NCBI GenBank assembly: GCA_947260025.1
Contig: CAMYON010000013.1
Coordinates: 84,806-148,805 of the forward strand
DNA: 64,000 nt
Source of the DNA: an uncultured Gammaproteobacteria bacterium
GTDB taxonomy: Bacteria > Pseudomonadota > Gammaproteobacteria > GCA-001735895
Direction of reading: 5' to 3'
The position numbers and the translations under genes are program-made. Position 1 is the stretch's first letter; the number at the start of each line of letters is the position of its first letter. Shown piece by piece: positions 53,289 through 62,287 of this stretch. The notes under the pieces were generated by a model. It was given only the letters and a program-made list of their open reading frames with translations. It did not search any database and was not told the origin of the DNA.

Positions 53289-53344
53289 TTTAATAAACGA
53301 TACTGCTACCAATTAATTTAATAAACGATACTGCTACCAATTAA
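53289..53344. repeat. Perfect 28-bp tandem duplication
   Basis: TTTAATAAACGATACTGCTACCAATTAA at 53289-53316 and 53317-53344. Confidence 0.97.
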
Positions 53345-53391
53345 ATGATTATGGACCAGAATTCAAAGTTTAGCCCATTTTCCCCCCGATA

Positions 53392-54687
53392 ATGGACTCA
53401 CCCTCGATCCAGTCTCAAATCGAAATCGATTACGAGCATATTTGGCACCCTTATAGTGCCATGCATAGCGATTCGCCGGTTTATCATGTTGATTCAACCT
53501 CGGGCGTCATGCTGCATCTTTCGGATGGCCGCCAGCTAATCGACGGCATGTCTTCCTGGTGGTGTGCGATTCATGGCTACAATCATCCAAAAATCAACCA
53601 GGTCGCCGAGGCGCAACTGCAGCGTATGGCGCACGTTATGTTTGGTGGATTAACCCATGCTCCGGCAATTAAGTTAGCCGAAAAACTCGTTACGCTGACA
53701 CCCGATGCACTGCAGTCGGTGTTCTTCTCCGACTCCGGTTCGGTCGCGGTCGAGGTTGCGATGAAAATGGCGATCCAGTACTGGAACGCGAAGGGCGAAC
53801 CCGGCAAGCAGCGTTTCGCGACCCTGCGCAACGGTTACCACGGGGATACCCTGGGCGCCATGTCAGTCTGCGACCCGGTCACCGGCATGCACAGCCTGTT
53901 CAATTCGGTGCTGAGCCAACAGTATTTCGTCGACCGACCGAGCAGCCGATTCGGAGAGTCCTGCGATCCGTGCGAGCTCGATTCACTCGAACAGGTGCTG
54001 CGGCAAAACCATCGACAGATCGCGGCGCTGATTCTGGAACCGATAGTGCAGGGTGCCGGAGGCATGTACTTTTACTCGGCTGACTACCTGCAGCGGGCGC
54101 GCGAACTTTGCGATCGCTACCATGTGCTGCTGATCGCCGACGAAATTGCCACCGGTTTTGGCCGCAGCGGCAAACTCTTCGCCTGCGAGCACGCGGCGAT
54201 TACGCCGGATATCATGTGTATCGGCAAGGCACTCACCGGTGGCTACCTGAGTCTTGCGGCCACCCTGGCGACCAGCGAGGTTAGCACGAGCATCGACCGC
54301 GGCGACCCCGGCGTTTTCATGCACGGGCCGACGTTCATGGCGAACCCGCTGGGCTGCGCGGTCGCGCTGGCGAGCATCGAGCTGCTACTCGAATCCGACT
54401 GGCAAGCGCGTATCGCGCGGATTCAGCAACGGCTCGAGGAATTTTTGGCACCCTGCGCACAAATGCCGCAGGTCGCCGAAGTACGTTGCCTCGGTGCAAT
54501 CGGTGTGGTTGAAATGAAGCGGGCAGTCGATATGACGAGTATTACGCGCCAGTTTGTCGAGGCGGGCGTCTGGGTGCGACCGTTCGGTCGCCTGGTTTAC
54601 CTGATGCCAGCCTACGTGATTACCGATGATGAACTGTCGCGGCTTTGCCGTGCCGTGGTAGAGGTGGTTGCTCGCCAGGCTGATTAA
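53392..54687 (+). CDS. bioA: Adenosylmethionine-8-amino-7-oxononanoate aminotransferase
   Basis: IWHPYSAM, DGMSSWWCAIHGYNHP, FGGLTHAPAI, LIADEIATGFGRSGKLFACEHA, HGPTFMANPLGCAVA. Confidence 0.95.
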   Translation: MDSPSIQSQIEIDYEHIWHPYSAMHSDSPVYHVDSTSGVMLHLSDGRQLIDGMSSWWCAIHGYNHPKINQVAEAQLQRMAHVMFGGLTHAPAIKLAEKLVTLTPDALQSVFFSDSGSVAVEVAMKMAIQYWNAKGEPGKQRFATLRNGYHGDTLGAMSVCDPVTGMHSLFNSVLSQQYFVDRPSSRFGESCDPCELDSLEQVLRQNHRQIAALILEPIVQGAGGMYFYSADYLQRARELCDRYHVLLIADEIATGFGRSGKLFACEHAAITPDIMCIGKALTGGYLSLAATLATSEVSTSIDRGDPGVFMHGPTFMANPLGCAVALASIELLLESDWQARIARIQQRLEEFLAPCAQMPQVAEVRCLGAIGVVEMKRAVDMTSITRQFVEAGVWVRPFGRLVYLMPAYVITDDELSRLCRAVVEVVARQAD

Positions 54688-54727
54688 GATTTTCGTCTTG
54701 CGGCCGATAAACGAATCAGAGGTTGCA

Positions 54728-55057
54728 ATGAAAAGATCTACCGTATTGACATTACTGTTATCGAGCCATTTGGCAAGCGGCTGCGTCGAGCCGGCACTGG
54801 TGGTGGGACAGCCGGGCCCGGGCCTGTCCAGCGAAGCGGTCCGGATATACTACTTCGATCGCCCTGGCTGCACTTTCGAGACGATTGCGCATATACGGGT
54901 CACGGGTGGTTACTTTACGCTGAATTCGATGGTTCGCAACATGCGCCAGGACGCAGCTGAAGTTGGGGCCGACGGACTTTATGTGCTGCATACGCAGCAA
55001 TTGCATAACAAGGAATTTCTGGGGACGGCGAAAGCAATCCGTTGCCTGCCGGCCTAG
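54728..55057 (+). CDS. Small lipoprotein (RcsF/DUF4156-like)
   Basis: Lipobox LASGC; CTFETIAHIRVTGGYF...MRQDAAEVGADGLYVLHT...AKAIRC. Confidence 0.6.
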   Translation: MKRSTVLTLLLSSHLASGCVEPALVVGQPGPGLSSEAVRIYYFDRPGCTFETIAHIRVTGGYFTLNSMVRNMRQDAAEVGADGLYVLHTQQLHNKEFLGTAKAIRCLPA

Positions 55058-55069
55058 TTAAGGCGAGAC

Positions 55070-55231
55070 CTAGTCCTCACTCTCGTCATCTTCCTGCTGC
55101 TCCTCTTCGGGAACATCTTTCAGAATCTTATCTTTTTCTTCAGGGGTTAATACCACTGTATCTTCATCTCCCATTGCAGCCACCTCAGTACCAGATTTTA
55201 GAATGTAATGTGAGCTTTCAGCATCGGTCAA
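55070..55231 (-). CDS. Candidate unannotated small acidic protein (53 aa from TTG; 34 aa from ATG 55174)
   Basis: Open frame ..LTDAESSHYILKSGTEVAAMGDEDTVVLTPEEKDKILKDVPEEEQQEDDESED*; below the 60-aa cutoff of the ORF track. Confidence 0.4.
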   Translation of the reverse strand: MTDAESSHYILKSGTEVAAMGDEDTVVLTPEEKDKILKDVPEEEQQEDDESED

Positions 55232-55358
55232 ATTATAGTTCAGTTCAAGCGCTTTTGTAGCAACTTTAGGTTTTGGCTAAATATTAGGTCGCGGGTCCAA
55301 CCCTGCTTGTTGTCCCGGTGTTACAATCGGTTACCACGAGTATGTTTGAAGCGTCGCA

Positions 55359-56744
55359 ATGAAAACCAAAAAAATCACGCTAAGCGATAGCATGGGCACG
55401 GTAGAAGTGCCGGCCGATGCGCTTTACCAGGCCCAAACCCAGCGCGCGCTGGATAATTTCAAAATTAGTTCGCTACGCCTGCCAGCGAGCACGATACGCG
55501 CCATGGCGCTCATCAAACAGGCCGCCGCCGAGGTCAATGTCGAGCTTGGTAAACTCGATGCAGAGCGCGGCGCGGCGATCGCTTCGGCCGCGGCGAGCAT
55601 TGCAGCGGGCGAACATGCGGAGCAATTCCCGGTCGATGTTTTTCAGACCGGCTCCGGTACCAGTAGCAATATGAATGTTAACGAGGTTATCGCAACGCTC
55701 GCGTCAAGTGACGAACTGCCGGTAGATCCAAACGACCATGTCAACATGGGACAGAGTTCCAACGACGTCTTCCCGACAGCCATTCATATCGCCGCAAGCC
55801 TCGGAATTCACGAGCGCTTGTTACCCGCCATGCAGGAGCTGGAAGCCGCGTTGGCGAGACGCGTCGAGCAGCATCGCGACGTGATCAAGACCGGGCGCAC
55901 GCACCTGATGGATGCGATGCCGATTTCGTTGGCGCAGGAAATATCCGCCTGGGCATCGCAGATCAAGAATGACCGTTACCGTCTGCAAACCGGGTTAACC
56001 CGGCTGCAGCAGCTCGCGATCGGCGGCACCGCGGTCGGCACCGGCGTTAACACCAGCGCCGATTTTGGCAAGCGCGTATGCGCGAAATTACAGACAGAAA
56101 CCGGCATTCGCCTGGTGCCGATGGAGAATCTGTTCGAAGGCCTGAGTACGCAGAACACCGCGCTGGAAATCAGCGGTCAGTTGCGCGTGCTGGCATGTTC
56201 GCTGACGAAGATCAGTAATGATTTACGCTGGATGAACTCGGGTCCCTTGACCGGCCTTGCTGAAATCAGGCTTAAACCACTACAGCCCGGCAGTTCGATC
56301 ATGCCGGCCAAAGTCAATCCTGTCATTCCCGAAGCGGTATTGATGGTTGCGGCCCAGGTCAACGGTAACGACGCAACTATCACTCACGCGGCACAGTCCG
56401 GAAGCTTTCAACTCAACGTAATGCTGCCGGTAATCGCCTACAACCTGCAACAAAGCATCGAAATTCTCGCCAACGCCAGTCACCACCTGGCCGCTGCGAT
56501 CGACGATTTCAGCGTCAATCGCGAAACCATGGCGCAAAACCTGGCGCGCAATCCTGTTCTGGTAACCGCGCTCAACCCGGTGATTGGCTACCGCAAGGCC
56601 GCCGAAATCGCAAAACAGGCACTTGAGCAAAACCGTCCTATACTTGAAGTAGCGGTAGAAATGACCGATATCGATGAGTCCAAATTAAAGGAGCTTCTCG
56701 ATCCGGGCAAGCTTGCGCTGTACCATCAGGAAAAACCTGAATAA
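55359..56744 (+). CDS. fumC: Class II fumarate hydratase
   Basis: FQTGSGTSSNMNVNEVIA; GRTHLMDAMPISLAQE; GSSIMPAKVNPVIPEAV. Confidence 0.97.
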   Translation: MKTKKITLSDSMGTVEVPADALYQAQTQRALDNFKISSLRLPASTIRAMALIKQAAAEVNVELGKLDAERGAAIASAAASIAAGEHAEQFPVDVFQTGSGTSSNMNVNEVIATLASSDELPVDPNDHVNMGQSSNDVFPTAIHIAASLGIHERLLPAMQELEAALARRVEQHRDVIKTGRTHLMDAMPISLAQEISAWASQIKNDRYRLQTGLTRLQQLAIGGTAVGTGVNTSADFGKRVCAKLQTETGIRLVPMENLFEGLSTQNTALEISGQLRVLACSLTKISNDLRWMNSGPLTGLAEIRLKPLQPGSSIMPAKVNPVIPEAVLMVAAQVNGNDATITHAAQSGSFQLNVMLPVIAYNLQQSIEILANASHHLAAAIDDFSVNRETMAQNLARNPVLVTALNPVIGYRKAAEIAKQALEQNRPILEVAVEMTDIDESKLKELLDPGKLALYHQEKPE

Positions 56745-56811
56745 GCTGCTTGCCTAATTGACATTTTACTTCTAGAATTTGCTCTAAATTTCTGAAATAT
56801 AAAGGTTTATA

Positions 56812-58767
56812 GTGACCATTAAACTCTCAGGTTTCAGATCATCAGCGAGTCTGAGAATGCTGACAGCAGCGCTCATCGTAGGCGCCTTGCTGGTGAGCCC
56901 TCAAGCGCAGGCGAGCATCGAACAACAACGCCAGTTGTTTCACGACGCCTCTGCTGCGCTCGAGCGCAATCAAATGAGCAAATTCAATCGATTGCTGAAG
57001 CAACTCGATGACTATCCGGCCAGGCCCTATCTCGAGTACGACGCCTTCAGGCGCAGCGCCAGCCAGCTGAAACCCCAGCAGGCCGAGCTTTTTTTCCGAC
57101 GCTTTGCCGACTATCCCTTCGTTTACCACGCGCGTGGCAAATGGCTGAGCGTGCTCGCTCGGCGCGGCGACTGGGAAAATTATCTCGATTTTTTCGACGG
57201 ACGCGAAAATACCCGGCTGAAGTGCATCGCGTTTCAGGCCCGGCTTAAACTTGATCGACTCGAAAACATCAATGCCGATATCGCCAAGGTGTGGTTGCGC
57301 GGATACTCGCAGCCATCGGAATGCGATCCGGCCTTCGAACATTACCTGGCCAGCCACGAGCAGGCAGACAAGGTAATCTGGTTACGCATAGAAAAAGCCT
57401 TCAAGGCGCGCCGACCGAACCTGGCGCGCTATCTCGGCAAAAAGCTGGATCAGCAGTCGCGCGCCACGGTGGAGACCTGGTACCAGGCGCATATCCGCCC
57501 CGAGCGCTCGCTAAGGAAACTGGCCGACCAGGAAGATTCCGAGCATACCCGGGCTATCATCGTGCACGCCATCGACCGGCTGGCTCGCAAGGACAGTCTC
57601 AAGGCGCTCAAGCAATGGAACCTGATACGCGATCACTTCGAATTTACCGAGGCACAAATAGATCAAAGCCAACTTCGCATTGCGCTCTCCGCGGCTTTGC
57701 AACACGAGCCCGAGGCGCGCGCCTTGCTGGCGAGTCTCGAGCCATCGGTCATGAACGATCAGGCCTACCTGTGGCTGGCGCGGATCCAGTTACGTGGACG
57801 CGACTGGCCGGGTTTAAAGGAAACGATCAACCGCATGCCTTCCCATTTGCAGCAGGAAAACGAATGGCAATACTGGTTATCACGCTCGATGGAAGCCGAG
57901 GGCCAGCTGGTTGATTCGCTCGGATTGCTCGAACAATTGTCCGGCAAGAGCAGTTACTATGGTTTCCTGGCGGCAGACAAGCTGCATCGTGATTACCATA
58001 TCGAACAGGAAAATGCCGCCAGCAGCGAGATCGACGAGGAAACGTTTCTGAGCGCCAATCCCCACCTGTTGCGGGCGCGTGAGCTTTACTACCTGGACCG
58101 ACTGATCGACGCCAAGCGCGAATGGTTCCAGGCGCTGCGCTATCTCGATCAGGATGGTATCAAACAGGCCGCTACCCTGGCGTCAAGATGGAAGTGGCAC
58201 GACAGCGCAATACGCACGGTCGCCAAGACCCCGCACCGCAGCGACTACAGCCTGCGCTTTCCGATGCCCTACAAACAGCAGGTGCTCGAGTATGCCCAGG
58301 TACGTGAACTCGATCCGTCGCTGATTTATGGCGTAATGCGGCGAGAGAGCCTGTTCGATCCGTTGGCGCGTTCCAGCGTCGGCGCCCTCGGATTGATGCA
58401 GCTGATGCCAAGCACCGCGCGACTCGTTGCTCGTTCGCTCGGCATGAAGCGTCCGCGCAAGTCCGATATTCTGCGCGTCGAGAACAATATTCGTTTCGGT
58501 ACGCATTACCTTAAAACGGTAATGAATCGTTTTGACAATAACGTTGCGCTGGCCGCGGCCGCCTACAACGCTGGGCCGAGTAACGTACAACGCTGGTTAC
58601 CCCGTGATTCGTCGATGTCGGCCGATCTGTGGGTCGAAACGGTTCCCTTTCGCGAGACCAGAAACTACGTTCAGGCAGTACTGGCTTATTCCACGGTGTT
58701 TGATAAGTCGCTGGGTAAAAATACCTTGATGTCCAGTCGAATGGGTGATATCAGAACCGAGTATTAA
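56812..58767 (+). CDS. slt: Soluble lytic murein transglycosylase
   Basis: Signal peptide; long superhelical region; SLIYGVMRRESLFDPLARSSVGALGLMQLMPSTAR; VALAAAAYNAGPSNVQRWL. Confidence 0.94.
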   Translation: MTIKLSGFRSSASLRMLTAALIVGALLVSPQAQASIEQQRQLFHDASAALERNQMSKFNRLLKQLDDYPARPYLEYDAFRRSASQLKPQQAELFFRRFADYPFVYHARGKWLSVLARRGDWENYLDFFDGRENTRLKCIAFQARLKLDRLENINADIAKVWLRGYSQPSECDPAFEHYLASHEQADKVIWLRIEKAFKARRPNLARYLGKKLDQQSRATVETWYQAHIRPERSLRKLADQEDSEHTRAIIVHAIDRLARKDSLKALKQWNLIRDHFEFTEAQIDQSQLRIALSAALQHEPEARALLASLEPSVMNDQAYLWLARIQLRGRDWPGLKETINRMPSHLQQENEWQYWLSRSMEAEGQLVDSLGLLEQLSGKSSYYGFLAADKLHRDYHIEQENAASSEIDEETFLSANPHLLRARELYYLDRLIDAKREWFQALRYLDQDGIKQAATLASRWKWHDSAIRTVAKTPHRSDYSLRFPMPYKQQVLEYAQVRELDPSLIYGVMRRESLFDPLARSSVGALGLMQLMPSTARLVARSLGMKRPRKSDILRVENNIRFGTHYLKTVMNRFDNNVALAAAAYNAGPSNVQRWLPRDSSMSADLWVETVPFRETRNYVQAVLAYSTVFDKSLGKNTLMSSRMGDIRTEY

Positions 58768-58784
58768 TCACGATACTCGGCGCG

Positions 58785-59396
58785 ATGAAAATATACGGCG
58801 ATATTCATTCCGGAAACTGTTACAAACTCAAACTCATATGCTCCCTGCTGAACATCGAGCATGAGTGGATTCCGGTCGACATCATGCGCGGTGAAACGCG
58901 TGAAGATCATTTTCTATCGCTGAATCCCGTTGGGCAGATTCCTATCTGTATCACCGATGACGCGCAAATCCTGACCGAATCCAACGCGATCCTGTATTAC
59001 CTCGCCCGGGACAGCGAATTCTGGCCCGACGGCAGGCTGGCGCAGACCCGCGTACTCGAATGGCAATTCTTCGAGCAATACACTCACGAACCGAGCGTCG
59101 CGGTGGCGCGTTTCATCTTGCTCTACCAGGGCCTGCCGGAAGATCGCAGGCAGGAATACCAGGCCAAACTCAAGGCAGGCTATCGAGCGCTCGACCTGAT
59201 GGAGCGCCAACTCGAAGATCGTGAGTTCCTCGTCGGTGACGGTTGCAGCATTGCCGACATTTCATTATTTGCCTATACCAACGTGGCGGACGAGGGTGGA
59301 TTCGATTTATCCTCCTATCCGTCGATACGAAAATGGATCTCGAATATCGAGAAACTTTCGGGCTATATCTCGATGCCGCCGGCAGTTTCCAGATAG
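58785..59396 (+). CDS. Glutathione S-transferase family protein
   Basis: MKIYGDIHSGNCYKLKLICSLLNIEHEWIPVD; NPVGQIPICITDDAQILTESNAILYYLA; CSIADISLFAYT. Confidence 0.93.
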   Translation: MKIYGDIHSGNCYKLKLICSLLNIEHEWIPVDIMRGETREDHFLSLNPVGQIPICITDDAQILTESNAILYYLARDSEFWPDGRLAQTRVLEWQFFEQYTHEPSVAVARFILLYQGLPEDRRQEYQAKLKAGYRALDLMERQLEDREFLVGDGCSIADISLFAYTNVADEGGFDLSSYPSIRKWISNIEKLSGYISMPPAVSR

Positions 59397-59492
59397 CCCT
59401 CTGACGCAAGTCAATTGTATTAAAAAATCACTGTGTTTATACTTCGCTAGCGCCTGAAGACAGCCGCAATTTATCCACTCATCAGCGAGTCC

Positions 59493-60392
59493 ATGACCGT
59501 GACCAAATTCAATCAACAGCTCGACAAGATCAGTAACGAACCCGGCTTTATCGCCGCGCTGGACCAGAGCGGCGGCAGCACCCCCAAAGCGTTGGCCAAC
59601 TACGGCGTAGACGCTTCGGCTTTCAGTAACGACGATGAGATGTTCGATCTCGTCCACGCGATGCGCACCCGCATCGTAACCAGCCCGGCATTCAACGGAG
59701 ACCGCATCATGGGTGCGATCCTGTTCGAAAATACCATGGATCGCGAGGTCGAGGGGCAGGGCACGGCCGACTACCTGTGGCAGGTCAAGCGCGTGGTACC
59801 GTTTCTCAAAGTAGACAAGGGCCTGGCCGATGAGGCCGATGGTGCGCAGGTCATGAAACCCATGCCTGGCCTGGATGAGCTGCTGCAGAAAGCCCGGCAA
59901 AAGAACGTTTTCGGTACCAAGATGCGTTCGGTAATCAAGACCGCGAATCCCACGGGCGTTCACGACGTGGTGGCGCAGCAGTTCGAAATAGGGCGCCAGA
60001 TCGTCGCCGCGGGTCTGGTGCCGATCATCGAACCCGAAGTCGATATCAATAGCCCGCAAAAATCCGAAACCGAGGATTTGCTCAAAACCGAATTATTGCG
60101 GCATCTCGATCAACTCGGCGATGGGCCGCTGGTTATGCTCAAGCTGACATTGCCGGAACAGGATAACTTTTACACCGACTGTATCCAGCATCCCAATGTG
60201 CTTAAGGTGGTTGCGCTTTCCGGCGGTTACTCGCGGCAGGAGGCCAACCAGAGGCTGGCCCGACAAAACGGCATGGTCGCGAGTTTTTCGCGCGCGCTGA
60301 GCGAGGGTTTGAGCGCACAGCAGAGCGATGAGGAATTCAACCAGGTGCTGGACGCGTCCATCGAGAGCATCTTCCAGGCTTCAAGTACTTAA
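59493..60392 (+). CDS. Class I fructose-bisphosphate aldolase (bacterial type)
   Basis: [67 protein letters not shown]. Confidence 0.93.
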   Translation: MTVTKFNQQLDKISNEPGFIAALDQSGGSTPKALANYGVDASAFSNDDEMFDLVHAMRTRIVTSPAFNGDRIMGAILFENTMDREVEGQGTADYLWQVKRVVPFLKVDKGLADEADGAQVMKPMPGLDELLQKARQKNVFGTKMRSVIKTANPTGVHDVVAQQFEIGRQIVAAGLVPIIEPEVDINSPQKSETEDLLKTELLRHLDQLGDGPLVMLKLTLPEQDNFYTDCIQHPNVLKVVALSGGYSRQEANQRLARQNGMVASFSRALSEGLSAQQSDEEFNQVLDASIESIFQASST

Positions 60393-60418
60393 TCCGATCA
60401 AAGGAAAACGTCTAAATC

Positions 60419-60748
60419 ATGAAAACGAAAACAATACTGCTGCTCGTATCATCGCTCTCGCTAGGTGCCTGTGCTACCGGACTGAAGCTCACCGAGGAGG
60501 GCGAAAAAGTACGTGTACTCGATCCGACCGAGGTGAATAGCTGCCGTGAGCTGGGCAAAACCAATAACTCGGTGTCCTGGCAGGTGGTAGGTATCGCCCG
60601 ACCCGAAGATGCCGTCAGCAAGGAACTACGCGTACTGGCGCGCAACAGTGCCTCGCGCATGGGCGGCGATACGATCGTACCCTTGACGATCATCGATAAG
60701 GGCGTACAAACCTTCGTTGTCTACAAGTGCATTAATCCCGACGGTTGA
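60419..60748 (+). CDS. Small lipoprotein (DUF4156-like)
   Basis: Lipobox LGAC; VLDPTEVNSCRELGKTN...RNSASRMGGDTIVPLTI. Confidence 0.65.
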   Translation: MKTKTILLLVSSLSLGACATGLKLTEEGEKVRVLDPTEVNSCRELGKTNNSVSWQVVGIARPEDAVSKELRVLARNSASRMGGDTIVPLTIIDKGVQTFVVYKCINPDG

Positions 60749-60784
60749 TAGCGTTATCCGTCTCGCAATCCGTCCCGGGTCATT

Positions 60785-60866
60785 AAAAGTCATCCCGGCG
60801 TAATTACGAGTCATCCCCGCGCATTTACGAGTCATCCCCGCCGGGTGCGGAACACTTAGCGGGGAT
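60785..60866. repeat. 21-bp period degenerate triplet repeat plus inverted arm (REP/MITE-like)
   Basis: ACGAGTCATCCCCGCGCATTT-type units at 60785, 60806, 60827; ATCCCCGC (60834-60841) inverted against GCGGGGAT (60859-60866). Confidence 0.7.
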
Positions 60867-60955
60867 CTTCCATAGTCTGCAAGATACGAGATTTCCGCTG
60901 CGCCAGGCAGGCTCACGCAGCGGTCTGATGCGCCTGCAAGTCTGCAGGCCGGATA

Positions 60956-62185
60956 TTACTGGTTTTGCACCATGACCCTGGTCGACAAGGCGTGAGAAAT
61001 TTCGGCATAGGTCTTGGTCACATCGTCGCCCGGGCTAAAATAAATCAGCTCATCACACATGGCTTCAAGACGCTGATGACTGGCACTCCTGGCTTCCTCG
61101 TCGGATTCAGAGCTGACACCGTAAATGTACTTGCCGTGGGCGCGGGCGTAGCCGCACTCGAAGCCGGTCCAGCCTTCTGATTCCACCCCTTCGAGAACAA
61201 CGATAACGATATCCGCACGGTCGAGCTCGGATTCGTAGCATGCCTGAATTTCGCGCCGCGTCATGGATTTCAGATCGATGTCGAGATCGATCTGCGGGAT
61301 CAGGATTTCCATATAGGGATTATCTTCGGTCAGGGTTTCGCGCAACTGCAGGTTCCACACACGCGCGGCCTGGGAGCTGTTATAGGCCGCCAGGTAAGCC
61401 CTGATTCCGTGATGAATGCCCATGTTGACATTGTGCGTAATCGACTCTGGCTCGAGGTTGGTCTCTTTTTGCGCCGCGACCTGCAGCGCGTCCTTGAGCG
61501 CAATCTCGCCGGTCATCAGGGCGTGGCTGATAATCGCACCATTGATATTAGGCAGGTAACGCAGGCGCGCGATATCGTCCAGCGTCCTCACGGTACCGCT
61601 GGAATAGACCGGAATCGAGACATCGTGGCTGAGCTGTTCGGTTAACGCCAGGGCTTCCTCGAAGCCCGATGCGTCAAGGGTTTCGGTACCCTTGTGGATT
61701 ACGCCTGCAATACCGGTCATCTGCAGGTCGCGAATCAGGTCCTGCGGCATGAACGCGGTTTGCGTCTTCCAGCCGTCGATCATAACGTATCCGCCGCGCG
61801 TGGCCAGGTGTACGATAATTCCGCCGGGATGCCGGCTGGCAGCCTCTACCACCAGCGGTGAATCGGTGATGGCGACGGTTCCCAGCACTACGCGCGCCGC
61901 GCCGGCTTCGAACCAGTCGTTAATCTGCGCCATGGTTCTGATGCCACCTGCAACCTGGATCGGAATGTCGGTATCGTTGATGATATCGCGTATCAATGCC
62001 TCGTTATTGTCGCGCTTTGACCTGGCTGCATCGATATCGACGATCTGCAACATTTGCGCACCGTCAGCGACAAAATCACGGACCGCATCGCGCGGTTCGA
62101 TTGCATGAACTATGTCGTCACCTTCAATTGCGGCTCGTGTTATTACCTTGCCGTCCTGCAACTGGATTTCGGGAATAATCAGCAT
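60956..62185 (-). CDS. HisA-like TIM-barrel fused to nucleoside 2-deoxyribosyltransferase-like domain
   Basis: N-terminal MLIIPEIQLQDGKV...VAGGIRTMAQINDWFEAGAARVVLGTVAI (HisA/HisF-like); C-terminal AYLAAYNSSQAARVW...LDRADIVIVVLEGVESEGWTGFECGYARAHGKYIYGV (NDT-like). Confidence 0.8.
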   Translation of the reverse strand: MLIIPEIQLQDGKVITRAAIEGDDIVHAIEPRDAVRDFVADGAQMLQIVDIDAARSKRDNNEALIRDIINDTDIPIQVAGGIRTMAQINDWFEAGAARVVLGTVAITDSPLVVEAASRHPGGIIVHLATRGGYVMIDGWKTQTAFMPQDLIRDLQMTGIAGVIHKGTETLDASGFEEALALTEQLSHDVSIPVYSSGTVRTLDDIARLRYLPNINGAIISHALMTGEIALKDALQVAAQKETNLEPESITHNVNMGIHHGIRAYLAAYNSSQAARVWNLQLRETLTEDNPYMEILIPQIDLDIDLKSMTRREIQACYESELDRADIVIVVLEGVESEGWTGFECGYARAHGKYIYGVSSESDEEARSASHQRLEAMCDELIYFSPGDDVTKTYAEISHALSTRVMVQNQ

Positions 62186-62287
62186 GGCGGTTACCTGGCA
62201 GTTTAATCGAGAGAGGGACGCCATTGTAACGCCTGATTGTTGCCTGGCGAACACCCTTTATTGCTCCAAAATGATATATTCGTGCCT

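Noticed and set aside
53289-53344. 28-bp tandem repeat as BirA operator
   Set aside because: No TTGTAAACC-N14-GGTTTACAA-type dyad; direct rather than inverted repeat.
60932-60949. GCCTGCA-AGTC-TGCAGGC hairpin as terminator of the HisA-NDT gene
   Set aside because: Good 7-bp stem but no T-tract on the minus strand; not enough to call a terminator.
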